Shown here: one piece after another, positions 1 through 12,900 of the stretch
How the letters are laid out: the number at the start of each line of letters is the position of its first letter
How positions within the stretch are numbered: position 1 is the first letter of the stretch
Program-made: the position numbers and the translations under genes
NCBI RefSeq assembly: GCF_036588685.1
Contig: NC_086382.1
Location: 72,017,999-72,081,998 of the forward strand
DNA: 64,000 nt
Direction of reading: 5' to 3'
Origin: Mytilus trossulus
Taxonomy: Eukaryota > Mollusca > Bivalvia > Mytilida > Mytilidae
The notes under the pieces: model-generated
Seen by the model: the letters and a program-made list of their open reading frames with translations, nothing else
Database searches by the model: none
What the model was told of the DNA's origin: nothing

Positions 1-1436
1 ATAACACTTTGTTAACTAAATATTGATGGGTTCGACAGTATTTAATAATTTAAAGACAGTAGTAATCAGATCTGTTTAAAAGGTACAATAATAGATTTGA
101 ACATCCCACTTTTTCAGATCGACGTATCAGATCAAATACAAAAGGAAAAATGGTAGAGAACATTATTTATTTTAGCAGAACATCTGTTTATTTATTTTTT
201 CAGGAATGAAAGGAAAAAAGAACAGTGAACAGTGACGAAGAATTATTTAACATAGTTCAATAAAAATACAAGCATTACATTATTGTGATTATTTTAAAGT
301 TTAAACAACTGTTCTTGACGGACGATATGAAAACATTTGGAAATCAGGTCAATTAGCTACCTGTTACATGTCAGAAACATTAATGTATTGAGCTGACTAC
401 AAAACTTGTAATTCCAGGGCCACGACATAATTATGTAGGCTTAAGGTTTTATCATACCGGTTATATCGTCTTCACCTTAACACTTAAATTGTAATTTGTT
501 ACCCTCTCTACCGATTCTAAGGTATTACATTTTCCCTATGCTTATTATTGTGTACATTAATATATCAGATCTGATATTGAATAGTCAAATTAGTTTCGTT
601 TTATTAAATCTGCTAGAGTCATGTACAAGGACTAACACGTTAGAGGAACACGAAACCTTCAAATTAAAACAATTGTGTCGTACTCTGAGCCTATCAGATC
701 AGTGCATTTATGTATTAGTATACAATATTCTCATGTTCATGTCTTTATTCATTTTGGATTGTATAAGAAATTCAATATATTAATATTGTTTTTATTTGCA
801 TGATAATATAAAGCTAGTATACATGGCGTTTTGTCTATTATGGAAAGTCGTTTATGTCTGGCGATACTATTACATCTATTGCAATATATAAAAGAATAAA
901 TCACAAAAACTAAACCACATCCTTGAGATACTTTGATTAATTCCATTTCATGTTTGTAACTTTATTATTATCGAAGGTCGTTTGGGTGACCTAGATCAGT
1001 TCTGCTTGTATAATTTTAAGCATTAACAGGCATTCATATACACAAATTAAACAAGTTATCTCATCATCGATATCAATTGGAAAATTGTGTACGTCAGTCG
1101 CACCAAACTTTTTTTAGACGACAGTTACACTAGACAAACATGATAGGTTGAAAATAAAATAATATGACACAAGATGACCACCTTCCAAAACGTCAGTGCA
1201 TCCATGTTGACATTTGCATTGTATGCCCATAGTTATCAACTTACTGTTTACACCACCTTGAAATGATCGATAAACTAAGGATGTTCTACCACACCAACAT
1301 ATAACCGTACCTGTATTTGGCTTATATCTACGGATTTTTGTTTTGTTTTACTCAGCAACGTCACACTTTTATATATTGGACCTTTTTTACTTGTTTGATT
1401 GTAATTTTTTTTTTGTTGTACACTTCGATTTTCACA
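1..1436. other. AT-rich stretch, no recognised gene
   Basis: I see no coding exon, RNA gene or clear repeat boundary here. The short open frames are AT-rich, begin at non-ATG codons or lack any familiar motif. Confidence 0.5.
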
Positions 1437-1805
1437 TTTGTTGAGGGAGATAACTCTCTTGTGATACGGTAATGACTGCTGTGCCCCTATTTTAACAATT
1501 TTACCTCTAATGTCTATTTTGTTCACGCATCAATGTTTTTTTTTCCTTTTTTTTCACGCATCATTCTCAATATAATGGAATTTGATGTGACTGTCATACA
1601 ATGTACAAATGAGAGGTTTAGCGCTATAAAACCAGGTTCAATCCACCATTTTCTACTTAAGAAAATACCTGTACCAAGATAGGTATATATATGACAGTTA
1701 CTGTCCATTAGTTTGATGTGTTTTATCTTTTGATTTTGACATTTGATTAGGGACTTTCCGTTTAGAAATTTCATCAGAGCTCAGTATTTTTGTGACTTTA
1801 CTTTT
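1437..1805 (+). repeat. Dispersed mussel-type repeat, family with GCGCTATAAAACCAGGTT
   Basis: This is one of four copies in the window. The shared core reads GAGGTTTAGCGCTATAAAACC, followed by CCACCATTTTCTAC, CTGTACCAAG and GGGACTTTCCGTTT. Other copies lie at 52560-52860 (minus), 54600-54910 (plus) and 63745-63898 (plus, partial). The class of the element is not clear: no ends or target duplications are visible. Boundaries are approximate and come from comparing the copies by eye. Confidence 0.7.
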
Positions 1806-3579
1806 TCTCAGTTATGTAATATACGTTTTTCAAAACTATTTAAAAATGATACAGAAATAAAATAACTGGTGTTACATGTAATTCAAACGCTTAGACTATA
1901 CTTATAAAAAATACATCCATATCTCTAATTTTAGAGTTATAATCTTAATAAGTATAAGTGTTTTTTTATAGTTACTATCCTTCCAACAATCTATTTGTGC
2001 TACTAACATTGTGTTGTGTTGCCCCCATGGTGTCATTCAATATATATAGGATTACCATTTTTTTTTTAATTTGATTGTATTTTTTTCCCACCTTTCATTG
2101 CAATAAACACAAAATATAGGAGCCTTTGTTACAACAGTAAAATGCATGTGAAAAACTGACCATGCATAAGGTATTTTTATCATTATTATAACAAAAGTCT
2201 GAAAAATTCATCTAAAAAAACCAGACATAAACTGCATAGATATTTTTATTTATCACTATTTCTCAATATCACCATATCATTCAATACATTCAAAACATTT
2301 TAATATACAATGGATGATGTGGGACAACGCTGCTTTATGATAGCAGTTCCCTTCAACATACAAATGTAACAATTAATCAAGCTAAGGCTTGAAGACAAAA
2401 TATAAGAATGTACAAATGTACATGGTAAACATATTTCATAAATTATAAATAGCACATTATAACATAATATGGCACTGAATAGAAAAACAAAATTTCTGTG
2501 CATTGCATTTTTTACTGAAATCAAAGATAGTTAACATTATTACAAATTATTTTTATTTATTTACAAATGCTAATTTATTCTCTTAACATGTGTCTTACAT
2601 AATATGATATGTAACACAACTTTTGATTGGGTATTTGTTGTCAACAGCTCAAGACTGTCACTCCAATTTATTGTTACAATCAAGAACAAAATGCAGTTAA
2701 CATTTCAAAGATGGGTTTTTTTGGTGTGTTTTTTTTTAACAATTTTCTACTATGATATACTTTAGAATAGAAATAACAGTACAATATTGTGATTGAAGAG
2801 TCACAAGTAATTAGGAATCTGACTTTTCACACTATGTGCAAGTAAAACTGTATTTGCTACCATTACATCCCCAATAGATTAGAACAAAGGTTCAGGCTAT
2901 ATCCAGGAAAGCACTCCATGTGTACCAAATTTATACAGGAATATTTTCACTTTCAAACAAAGAACTTTTTTTGTTTTATTGGTATGCGTTCTATTGAAAT
3001 TTAACAGAAAAGCATCATACAATATATGTGAAAGTTAAAACTTCTAATACTGGAATGTATTTTAATAAAAGAAAGAATAAAAAAGAAGCAAAATAAGATA
3101 TCTAAGGGTCCATTTTGTTAAAGTTTCATTATACTTTTAAACATTTATTGAATTGAAACTCTGAACCACACTCACATGAAGACTTGTGTAAAGAAGTAAA
3201 AAAAATAATTATATACATCGATGTGACAGTAACACATTAATTGAAATAAAGAAGGCAAATCTAACCATTATGAAATATTCTTCATAACTCAACCTTACAT
3301 ACTCAATGCTCCCAACTAATTTATTAGGGACAATTACAAGTCCCCCTAAACACTTACACTTAAATCTTGTGATTGGTTAAAACAAACTCAACAAAGGATA
3401 TGTCACCAGTGACATGAAATTATTTATAAATTGGGATAAGAAAATATAATAAACTAACCAAAGACAGTACATGATAATATATATTTATTTTTCTTTTGCT
3501 TTTGTATAATAATGAAAAAGTTGGACAAAGTTACATCAGTACCTTGAAGATTGCATTTTAATGAAGCCAAATTCACAAA
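1806..3579. other. AT-rich stretch, no recognised gene
   Basis: I see no supported exon, RNA gene or paired repeat. The stretch ends at the TTAA target site of the piggyBac element. Confidence 0.45.
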
Positions 3580-3684
3580 TTAACCCTTTCGCGGCGAGTG
3601 TATCCTTGAGGATACACAATGCGCAGGGCGGATGTATCCTTGAGGATACATGATGCGCAGGGCGAGTGTATCTTTCAGGATACA
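3580..3684 (+). repeat. piggyBac left end: TTAA site, terminal repeat and three 34-bp palindromic repeats
   Basis: A TTAA at 3580-3583 is followed directly by CCCTTTCGCGGCGAG, as expected for a piggyBac-superfamily terminus. Three copies of an 18-bp near-palindrome follow at 3599-3616, 3633-3650 and 3667-3684, exactly 34 bp apart. The first two read TGTATCCTTGAGGATACA and the third TGTATCTTTCAGGATACA. The spacers repeat ATGCGCAGGGCG. Subterminal palindromes like these are plausible transposase-binding sites; that role is inferred. Confidence 0.8.
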
Positions 3685-4213
3685 TAAATATTGTCCCAAT
3701 GAAAACCGCAATTTTACGGTATTTGCCGTTCTTAACAGTTAAAATCAATGCTTCAATCAAAATCTACGATACCTGAGGGTCATATTTTAGTTCTTCAGCA
3801 GCATTAATAACATCGTGAAAGGTAAATAAATCAAATCGGAAAATTTTATTTTCTAAAATTAGAACCGGAAACACGTTTTGAGGTCATGTGAGGATTCAAA
3901 ATGGCTCCTCTCGATAACAAGCAGTGGAAGTACGGCTGTTTTCGCTCTTTTAAAGGAGCCCTTCACATTTCATAGGTATTGTTGGATATATAATAATAAT
4001 AAATGATTCAATATATATTTATAAATAATGAAAGCGATCATTGGTAGGCCCTTTTCCCCACAAGTAGGCACAAGACAGGTAAGACTTGCATGTAGTTTTA
4101 ATTTTTTGTCACCGGTTTCGAGGGGAAAAGATAATTGGGTTTGGAATGTACGGGAAAATGCACGAAATTAATTAAGGAAGTACAAGTTCGTCTGCTACTA
4201 TTGCAGTCTAAAA

Positions 4214-5968
4214 ATGTCGTCAGACGAATCTGACGGCGACTTTGAAGGGTTTAGTGAAACTGATGTTATAAATGCCGAACAAGAGGTTTTGGCCGCTGAG
4301 GAAAGGTTGCGAGTTATTTTGAGTGAACAGGGGATAGGGGATGATAGTGATGGAGATCTCAATGAGTCTGAAAATGAGGATGAAGGGGAGGAGGAGGTGC
4401 ATATTGATGAGAGAGGAGATGGTGGCGATGGATGGCACTCTAGGTTTGATATTTATGAAAGGGGTCTACCACATTTATTTACCCCTCGTGGCAATACTGG
4501 GCCAAGTCGCGTCATGGGTGCTGAAAAGGAAGTCTTAGATTTTTGGCAACTGTACATGGGTGATCAATTTCTTGAGTTTCTTATTAACCAAACTGATAGT
4601 TATGCCAACTATAACATTCAGCACAGGCCAAACGATAACAAAATGCCTTGGAGTATCCCAACTTTACCAGAAATTAAAGCATTTCTTGGTCTAACCTACC
4701 AAATGGGAATAAATCGCAAACCATCTACTAAATTATATTGGTCAACCGATCCAGTTATGGTCACCCCAATATTTTCATCAACAATGACCAGAGACAGATA
4801 CACCCAAATATTGCGGTACCTCCATTTCTCTAACGTTGCAAATGAACCTAGACAAGGAGAACCAAATTATGATCCTTTATATAAAATTAAACCTGTAGTT
4901 AACCATTTAAATAATAAATTTGGTTTAGAATATATACCAAAAAGAAATGTCACCATTGATGAGTGTATGGTACCTTTCAAAGGGAGAACATTATTGAAAC
5001 AATACTTACCAAGTAAACCACATAAATGGGGCGTAAAGGTTTGGATGCTGGCAGAATCTGCCAACAGCTACATACAATATATAGATGTGTATCCAGGTAG
5101 AACAGTTAGAACAGAGGGCAGTCTGGGTTCTTCGGTGGTAAAGAATTGTTTAGAAGGTGCAAATATTGCAGGTCAGGGCTATCATGTTTATACCGATAAC
5201 TTTTTTACATCGCCTAACCTTTATTTAGAGTTGTGGGAGAATTATGACACAGCTGCATGTGGAACAGTCCGTAACACTAGGGCAGGTTTGCCAAAAGATA
5301 TCATGTGTAAAAAGCCAGTTAATGTTGTAACTCGTGGAGACCATCAATTCAGGCAAAAAGGTGCTTTGTTAGCGGTATCTTGGAAGGACAAAAAAACTGT
5401 ATCAGTATTGTCAACAATACACAATGAAAGCATTGGTCAAGTTACTCGCTCAGTAAATGTTGACGGCCAATTTGCAAGACAGGAGTTTAATTGCCCATCT
5501 GCTATTGTTGACTACACTTGTAATATGGGTGGTGTTGACAAAGCAGATCAATACATTCAGTATTACTGTTATCACCAGAAAACCTTAAAATGGCCAAAAA
5601 AAGTATTTTTTAGTCTACTTGAGATGGTTAAATTTAATGCCTACAGATTATTCACATTAAGTCCAAACCATTCTTCAAACCTCACATTCCTTCAGTTTTC
5701 TTGTTTGCTGATAAAAGGATTGATCAATGGATATTCTGCCGGGGTACGGAGAGGAAGGCCATTACTTGCCCCTGATCAGAGATTGATTCAAAGACACATG
5801 CCTACAACTTTAAATAGTAAAGGCAGGTGTCATGTCTGTTACATGAGACAGAAGAATGGCAAGCAAGACAATATAAGACAAACTAAATATGGGTGTTCAG
5901 TATGTGGCAAACACCTCTGTATGCCTCAATGCTTCACAATTTACCATACAGAGAAGAATTACTGCTAG
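4214..5968 (+). CDS. piggyBac transposase (PGBD-type), apparently intact
   Basis: Single-exon frame of 584 residues starting at an ATG with an acidic Ser/Asp/Glu-rich N-terminus (about residues 1-75), usual for this family. The DDE_Tnp_1_7-type core follows. The aspartates expected for catalysis are present: D249 in VTIDEC, D328 in YTDNFF and D442 in GGVDKADQ, with the extra conserved D445; their spacing fits piggyBac. The C-terminus (about 535-584) is a Cys/His-rich zinc-binding domain (CHVC, CSVCGKHLC, CF..YH), also typical. The enzyme should excise and insert DNA at TTAA. A left terminal repeat lies 630 bp upstream; I found no matching right end, so the protein may be functional while this copy may be immobile. 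Confidence 0.95.
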   Translation: MSSDESDGDFEGFSETDVINAEQEVLAAEERLRVILSEQGIGDDSDGDLNESENEDEGEEEVHIDERGDGGDGWHSRFDIYERGLPHLFTPRGNTGPSRVMGAEKEVLDFWQLYMGDQFLEFLINQTDSYANYNIQHRPNDNKMPWSIPTLPEIKAFLGLTYQMGINRKPSTKLYWSTDPVMVTPIFSSTMTRDRYTQILRYLHFSNVANEPRQGEPNYDPLYKIKPVVNHLNNKFGLEYIPKRNVTIDECMVPFKGRTLLKQYLPSKPHKWGVKVWMLAESANSYIQYIDVYPGRTVRTEGSLGSSVVKNCLEGANIAGQGYHVYTDNFFTSPNLYLELWENYDTAACGTVRNTRAGLPKDIMCKKPVNVVTRGDHQFRQKGALLAVSWKDKKTVSVLSTIHNESIGQVTRSVNVDGQFARQEFNCPSAIVDYTCNMGGVDKADQYIQYYCYHQKTLKWPKKVFFSLLEMVKFNAYRLFTLSPNHSSNLTFLQFSCLLIKGLINGYSAGVRRGRPLLAPDQRLIQRHMPTTLNSKGRCHVCYMRQKNGKQDNIRQTKYGCSVCGKHLCMPQCFTIYHTEKNYC

Positions 5969-8518
5969 ACTGACTTTGTGTTCTTTGTTTAATACCGTTT
6001 ATTGTTCCAGTTTTATTCATGGATTTGTGTTATAACTTTTAAACTTTTTTCAAATTGACCTTTAATTAACTGAATAATCATGACAATTGGTGTAAAAAAT
6101 GTGAGGAAAAGCAAGAGAATTACAAAGAAATAATCCTTGAGGGAATGGCACACAATTCATAGGTGAGTCACTGAATGTTGGTTGTTTTTTGTTCTTGTTC
6201 GTTTAAATCTTATTGTTGAAAATTTATAAATTATTTTGAAGACTTTAGTTATACATGTACTGATAAAAAAAAATATCTTTCAGTTCCAGTACATTTAAGT
6301 TTTGTAACTTGATATGGTAAAAAAACCTGCACTGAATGATCAAGAATTGAGAATACCTGTTATGTGTGTACACAATAAATGAATGTAAAATTTCATTTTA
6401 TAAGTGAAAGAACACACTGGTTTGAACATTGTTTTCAATTGAGACTTGTATACTATATAATGAAATTAGAAAACTGAGTGATTTTAAAACTGGAAATACA
6501 AATAGTGAATCCATGAATAAAGCTGTAACATATCGGGGAATTACAATTGGTACCAGAGAAAGTTGAAAGTTACCTTTGCCTAAAAAAAAAAACTACAAAT
6601 GTTCTTGTACATAATGGTGATTCTGATTATTTATTTCTATATTTAATAGTATAGTAAATAACTGACATTCCTGGCCAGCTATTCTGCTCTATTCTTCTAA
6701 AATAAGTTGCAAGAGCTGATTGGAAAAAGGCATAATATAATTTGTCTTTGTTGAATCTGTCAGAGTATAGAAGATCATAGATGGTTTCTTTTTGCAAAGC
6801 ATTTATTTTAGCATTGAAAAGTTTTTTTTTTTGCAATTTTTTTTTTTTTTTTTGCACAGTTTCTAAAACAAAATAGTGACATTTATTCTTGGAGTATGAA
6901 TCATAAATTTCATATCTAATTTGTTTGATAATCGCTCTTATCAAAATTAAACAGTGTTTTGAATTTTAACAACGTATCTGTGGTTCCATATATTATTGTA
7001 CATCGAAAAAGAGTAGTCGTTCGTCGATTGACAGAGTTGTCTTTTCATCAGTACAAATGGCGGTCGTAAACGGAAAGTCAAAACGGTCAATAATGAAAGA
7101 TAAAAAGCTTCGAACTTGCCATAAACGATGTTTGAATGACCAAATCGATTGATAAGACAAACGAGAAGACTCGGTAATAGCGATTTGCCGGATATTATAC
7201 GTTTTAAATGCATTTTACACGTATTCAGTATCGAAATTTTGGCAACATTGAGCAAACAAGGTAACAAAATCAAACTTTCAAACATCATAAGGACTTTATT
7301 ATTCGTTTCAATTTGATAAGACATAGAAAATATTAAACATAGTAATCTATTCAACTTCCGTATCAGTTTATTTTGCAATCTGTGCCGTGGTTTTCCAGTT
7401 GCAGCACGTTTTTCAAGTTGCAACTTTTCTTGAAGCACCGATCACGAAATTAATTCAGGCTGGGGAATCTGAGCGTGCAAATTTGCCTCGGCCACAGAAA
7501 CCCGCGGAAAAAATAAATTCAGTAGTGAAAGTGTTAACCAATGGAAGAGAAGACAGAGTTATAGTAATGCACCGACTAGTCAGTAATATTTATCTAAAAC
7601 CATGTGTTGACTGTATATGGTTTGAAAATTAATAATATTTATGTCCTCACATGCTGAGGTTCCAGTTGTCCTTGCTAACAAATTTTTTGGACATTAAATT
7701 TTACAAAAGTAACCAGCTGTATATACTGTATATCAAAATCCAATTATACATAAAACAAAAATATACATATATTAAAGCAATCACTGAAATACTGAACAAA
7801 TCTTTAAATAACTCACTGAAATGACAGAATTTTATTCTGTATAATTTTCTCACTTATGATCAATCATAATATATTGCACAATAAATTTAGAAAAATATAT
7901 AATTCTGACTATTTTCTACACACCTTTGGTTAAGTTTCTGTTATGACTTTAGAAGTCAGAAATAATTCATGATTTATGATTCAATAGGTTTAGTGCCACA
8001 CTTTATACAACATTCTTACTATGAAGCATACACACTCAACTAAAATAATAAAAGCCTAAACTCTTCAAAAGGTATACACATTTCAAATATACTACATTTG
8101 CAAAAATGGATTTCACAAGTCTTTGGAAGACCTTTAATGACTGCTGCCTTTTACAAACTATTTCGTTTGCCCTACATTTTATGAACACTTTGACAATGAT
8201 AATTTCAGCAATTTTAAATTTATCCTTCACAATTTTTCTGACTAAGAAAAAAATGTTGCCTTTTGTTATACAACCCTTTAATTTGGGAACAGTAGCAAAG
8301 TCACACTTTTAAAACTTAAAAAAAAAATGAACGATATTCCATGAGGTAAGCATGGCATGGAAGGCAATCCTACCATCAATAAATTGTTTTTTTTTCATTT
8401 TAGTGAAATAATTCTGAAAGATTTCAAAGGAAGATACAACCACTCATATCTAAATTAGTTGAGTGTCTCCCATATTAAATTTGGAACATCCCTAATTCAA
8501 AGGAAAATATTTATTTAT
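5969..8518. other. Non-coding stretch downstream of the piggyBac gene
   Basis: AATAAA signals near 6372 and 6527 could end the transposase transcript. No reverse complement of the left terminal repeat or of its palindromes is visible. A run of T lies at about 6823-6853. The part 6950-7520 is richer in CpG than its surroundings and contains an unusually long minus-strand open stretch (6947-7438), discussed under findings. I recognise nothing else. Confidence 0.4.
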
Positions 8519-9661
8519 CATACCTGCCAACTTTCACGATTTAGGCGTGTACTACACGATTTTGACCCTTTGTCACGATTGCACAATCGTGTTCCTGAAA
8601 AACCCTCTAAAACACGATTTGGTGAAAATCTACACGAAAAATATTGATGTTCCCGATTTTGAACTGTGTCCAATGGAGGAAAATCTTGTTCAGCCAATCA
8701 AATTGTTTGTTTCTCATGATCAAATTAATCAGCCAATCAAAAACGTTTTCTCTCAAGATGATTTTAACATACTAGATATTGAACTTGTGTTGTTTTCCTC
8801 TGTTGCAAAATCGTAAACATGCCAAATGATTTTTTAACTGCAAGGAGGTTCTTACACAGAATAAGAATAAAAGCATGGCTGATTGACAAACTTCAATGAT
8901 GCTGTACTACAGTGAAGATAATAAATAGTAGTTTATTCACTAATTGCTGTAATACAATTTTATTTATGTATTCAATTACATTACCAAATCATTTAAAGTA
9001 TAATGTATTATTTATTATTTTTCACATGGACTACCCCCAACATCAACATGAGATATCCCTTAAATGTGGGGATAGACAATAGACAATTGTAGATTTATTA
9101 ACTTAAAAATGGGAAATTCTGACATTATATTTGAAACAGCTTTTCTAAAGGAAGGGTCCCATTATTTTAAATATAAAGAAGATATAGGGCCAAGAACATA
9201 TCAAAATTCTTGGACATGTGTTGACCATATAATACCAGATAGATCATAAGATGTATAGTTCTTTGGGAAAAGTTTCTTCAAATAATGTGAATGTGTGCTC
9301 ATTTGTACTTTAAAAGTGGTTTTTAATGTCCTAACATTGAGGGGGTATCCCTAGGTGTTGTTCCTAACCTGATAAAGGTCCTTCTTTGTGTATAATTTTA
9401 AATTGGAAAAGTCAACAACTATTTAGTATCCTTAATAATTCCTGGTCTTACAGCTACATGTTCATATTTTCTGCTTATAAAATAACTAGAATAATGCAAA
9501 TAACTTAAGAAAAAGACATGTAAGCTCATCTTACAAATATGACACTTTTTCTGGACCACAAAACAGCACGCAAAAAATAGTCGTCGCAAAGAATTGTAAC
9601 CTTTGAAATTGTTGTCGCGCGCTAAAACCCCCATGGGCATTTTCAAAAGTTGGCAGGTATG
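8519..9661. mobile_element. 1.14-kb inverted-repeat element with ATTTAT direct repeat
   Basis: The two ends are inverted copies of CATACCTGCCAACTTT (8519-8534 and 9646-9661). Both are flanked by the direct repeat ATTTAT (8513-8518 and 9662-9667), as expected for a target-site duplication. No transposase domain is recognisable inside, so it looks non-autonomous. The superfamily is not assigned. Confidence 0.7.
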
Positions 9662-9983
9662 ATTTATAATTCAGTCAACTGAATTTTAGTCCCCATTAAT
9701 AGTTTTTTTTTAACTACTATTTTCCTGTAATTTGAGTTTTGGTTAAAAAACAGGCTGAAATAAAATATGCTTTAGATGGATTTGTCCCCAATAAGAACTT
9801 ATCAGGTAGAAAGCTACAAATATAAAAAAAAAAATTTAGTACTACCTAATTTCATGAATTTTGTGACAAGGTAAAATGAAAAGAAACATTAGGTTAAAAA
9901 AATCAAAACATATCTTTTCCCTCCAATCCTCAATTTTCTTTAGAAAAAGGCTTTGATATACGATGAGAAAAAAAAACATGTGT

Positions 9984-12900
9984 CTATACATCTGTATCTT
10001 TCTTCACATTTTTTAAACTGCCTAATTCTACGATTTCTGGTGAAGCCTCTATGTGATGATTCTCCAGGTATCGTTTGCTGTTTTCTGTGGTATTGTCCAG
10101 GAAATAACGATAATTAACCATCATTCCACATGACTGATTGATCCCTCTCATGGACATGTCACTTAACCAGTTAATCCTCCATAGCACTGCTCCATTACTC
10201 AGGTGAAAATTGGCTGAAATATAACACATGTACTTATCAAATTTACAGTAACAAAAAAACATTTAACTTTTTTACTACCAAACTAACAGAATACTTTATA
10301 GAATATATTATATGACAACTTTGGAGAAAATTTTGAAATCTATCTGAAAAAACACATGTCATATAACCTTACCATAAAAACTATTAATTCTTAAACAATG
10401 GACTGTTCTTACAGAGAAATTTTGATAAATAATAATTGCTCTTAAAGAATTTCTTTTTGTAGATATAAAATACTATATGTCTGATCTATTAAAATTTTCC
10501 ACTCATTAAATCATTTTTGAATCATGATACAAATTAACATTTTTTCCAGCACTTTTAAAAAGCAATAACAGTTTACATGAAATATTGCTATTCTTTGTTC
10601 TATAAGATTGTTAGGTCAGTCAGGTTCAAATCTTGAGCATAACAGGATTTTGATATAATTTTTTGCAGTAAAAGTTACAGTTGAAATCTCTTTTTTAGTT
10701 ATGATAAATGAAACAGCAAGCATTTTAATAAGAAAGGTTCATTAGCTATTCATTAAAATACATTTTATAGACAACACCAGACTCTCTTTATAATATAATT
10801 TAAATTAAAAGACTTCTTACCGACAGGATTCAATGCATATCCTCTTCTTTTTTCAACATACAAATATCTAGCACATAGTCTTAATAATATACTCTGTAGA
10901 ATTTTACATGTCAGTTCCTTAGACACCCATTCATGTGTAGTTAATAGTCTTTTTAAAGCTTCGTACATATTTGTACAGTCTGATGAGGAAACTGGTTTTA
11001 ATTTTTCTATTTCACTGTCTAATAATAAAGGGGTTTCCACCGTCTCTCCAATGTCTGAAAAAAAATATTAGAAATCTTATTAGTAAATAGATCTTAATGT
11101 TAAATGTTTTAGTGAACACCAATTATTTTCTTATCATTTTCAAAAAAACAAAGTTTGCTGACAATAAAATGTGGTATCCATGTTTAGTCATTAAATCATA
11201 AAATTTAATTATATTTTCAAAAAGCTAGACTTTCTCATTAAAAAACAAACATTTTATCTTACTGGTACAATTAATGATATTTTACTTTGAAAACTTTATT
11301 TTTAATTGAAATAGAACATTACATTTTTTATGAAAAGGTGAATGATCTGTTGAAAATAATTCTGAATGAAATTTGAAATGTAATTAAAATATAAACAAAA
11401 CTTTTTGAAAAAATCATTTTCATTTTTAGAAATACATATGTGTTTTATATGATTTATAAAATTGAGAATGGATATGGGGAATGTGTCAAAGAGACAACAA
11501 CCCGACCAAATAAAAAAAAAAACAGCAGAAGGTCACCAACAGGTCTTCAATGTAGCGAGAAATTCCTGCACCCGGAGGCGTCCTTCTACTGGCCCCTAAA
11601 CAAATATATACTAGTTCGGTGATAATGAATGCCATACTAATTTCCAAATTGTACACAAGAAACTAAAACTAAAATAATACAAGACTAATAAAGGCCAGAG
11701 GCTCCCGACTTTGGACAGGCGCAAAAATGTGGCGAGGTTGAACATGTTTGTGAGATCTCAACCCTCCCCCTATACCTCTTACCAATGTAGAAAAGTAAAC
11801 GCATAACAATACGCACATTAAGATTCAGTTCAAGAGAAGTCCAAGTCTGATGTTAGAAGACACATATAAACACATATCATGCATATCCTGAACTAACTCT
11901 GTGGGTTTTAAAATTGTTCTATATTCTATAGAAAATAGCAAGTAAATAAGTATAGCATGTTTATTGTGGGGTTCTTCATGCTTAGTTTTTTTTTATGTTA
12001 TATTTTGCATACTGTTGTTTGACTCTTGGTCTTTTATCATGTTTATCATTTTTTGTTTGAAGCAATGTTTTCAACTTTTAAATAATCCATTGGTATATTG
12101 TGCCTCTGTTTTATTATATGGTGATTAATGTTAAAACAAAGTTATAAAACATGAATTAATTTCATACCATCTGCATGAAGATTTCTATTTATTTCCATTA
12201 TTAACCATTCTTTAAACCCTGGTATTGGTGACAGACTAGAAAACTGGTATATCCTTGGAAATTCTGACTGTAATTCTCTCACAACCTGTTTTATTAAATA
12301 GTTTCCTAAATCTATCCCCTGTAAACCTGTAAATATACAGTTTGGAATATGTATACTTATCTTTACATCTTATTAATTTGTTTTTCAGTATTCATGTAAG
12401 AAAAAAATTCTACTAGATGGCTGTCAATATAATGGTAAATAGTAAATCTTTAAATTCTAGCACTGTTCTCTTCAAAATGTTTGGGTACCTAATTAATATG
12501 ATAAATACATACAAAGCAATTATATTAATTATGTAATTTTTTCTTAATTATAAAGTTCTTTAGTAAACTCTTATATCAGTGCATCCTATTGAATTCAAAT
12601 CCATGTAAGTAATTTAATTTTAATTTTATATAGAGTTATTTCCCCTGCACTATGACAAGAATAAATTCGAATAATATCTTTACACATTTATATAACACCT
12701 TATCAAAAAAAAATGTGTGTGTATTCATTAGAGATATTTCAGGAAAATGTACATTGGAAGGATGAGTCTCTTATTGTACTTTTTAAAAAGCCCAACCGAT
12801 TGTGTTTCTACCATATTTTGAATACAGACTCAAACACTAACAGAAATGTATATACTGGATGGGGTTAAATGATTAAAGAATAATGCCCTTAAAAATGAAA

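Noticed and set aside
496-783. 95-codon plus-strand frame
   Set aside because: It begins at a non-ATG codon, has no domain and has the composition of surrounding AT-rich DNA.
3599-3684. Three palindromic repeats at constant spacing that resemble a short CRISPR array
   Set aside because: The spacers are near-identical rather than unique, the setting is an animal genome, and the repeats adjoin a piggyBac end.
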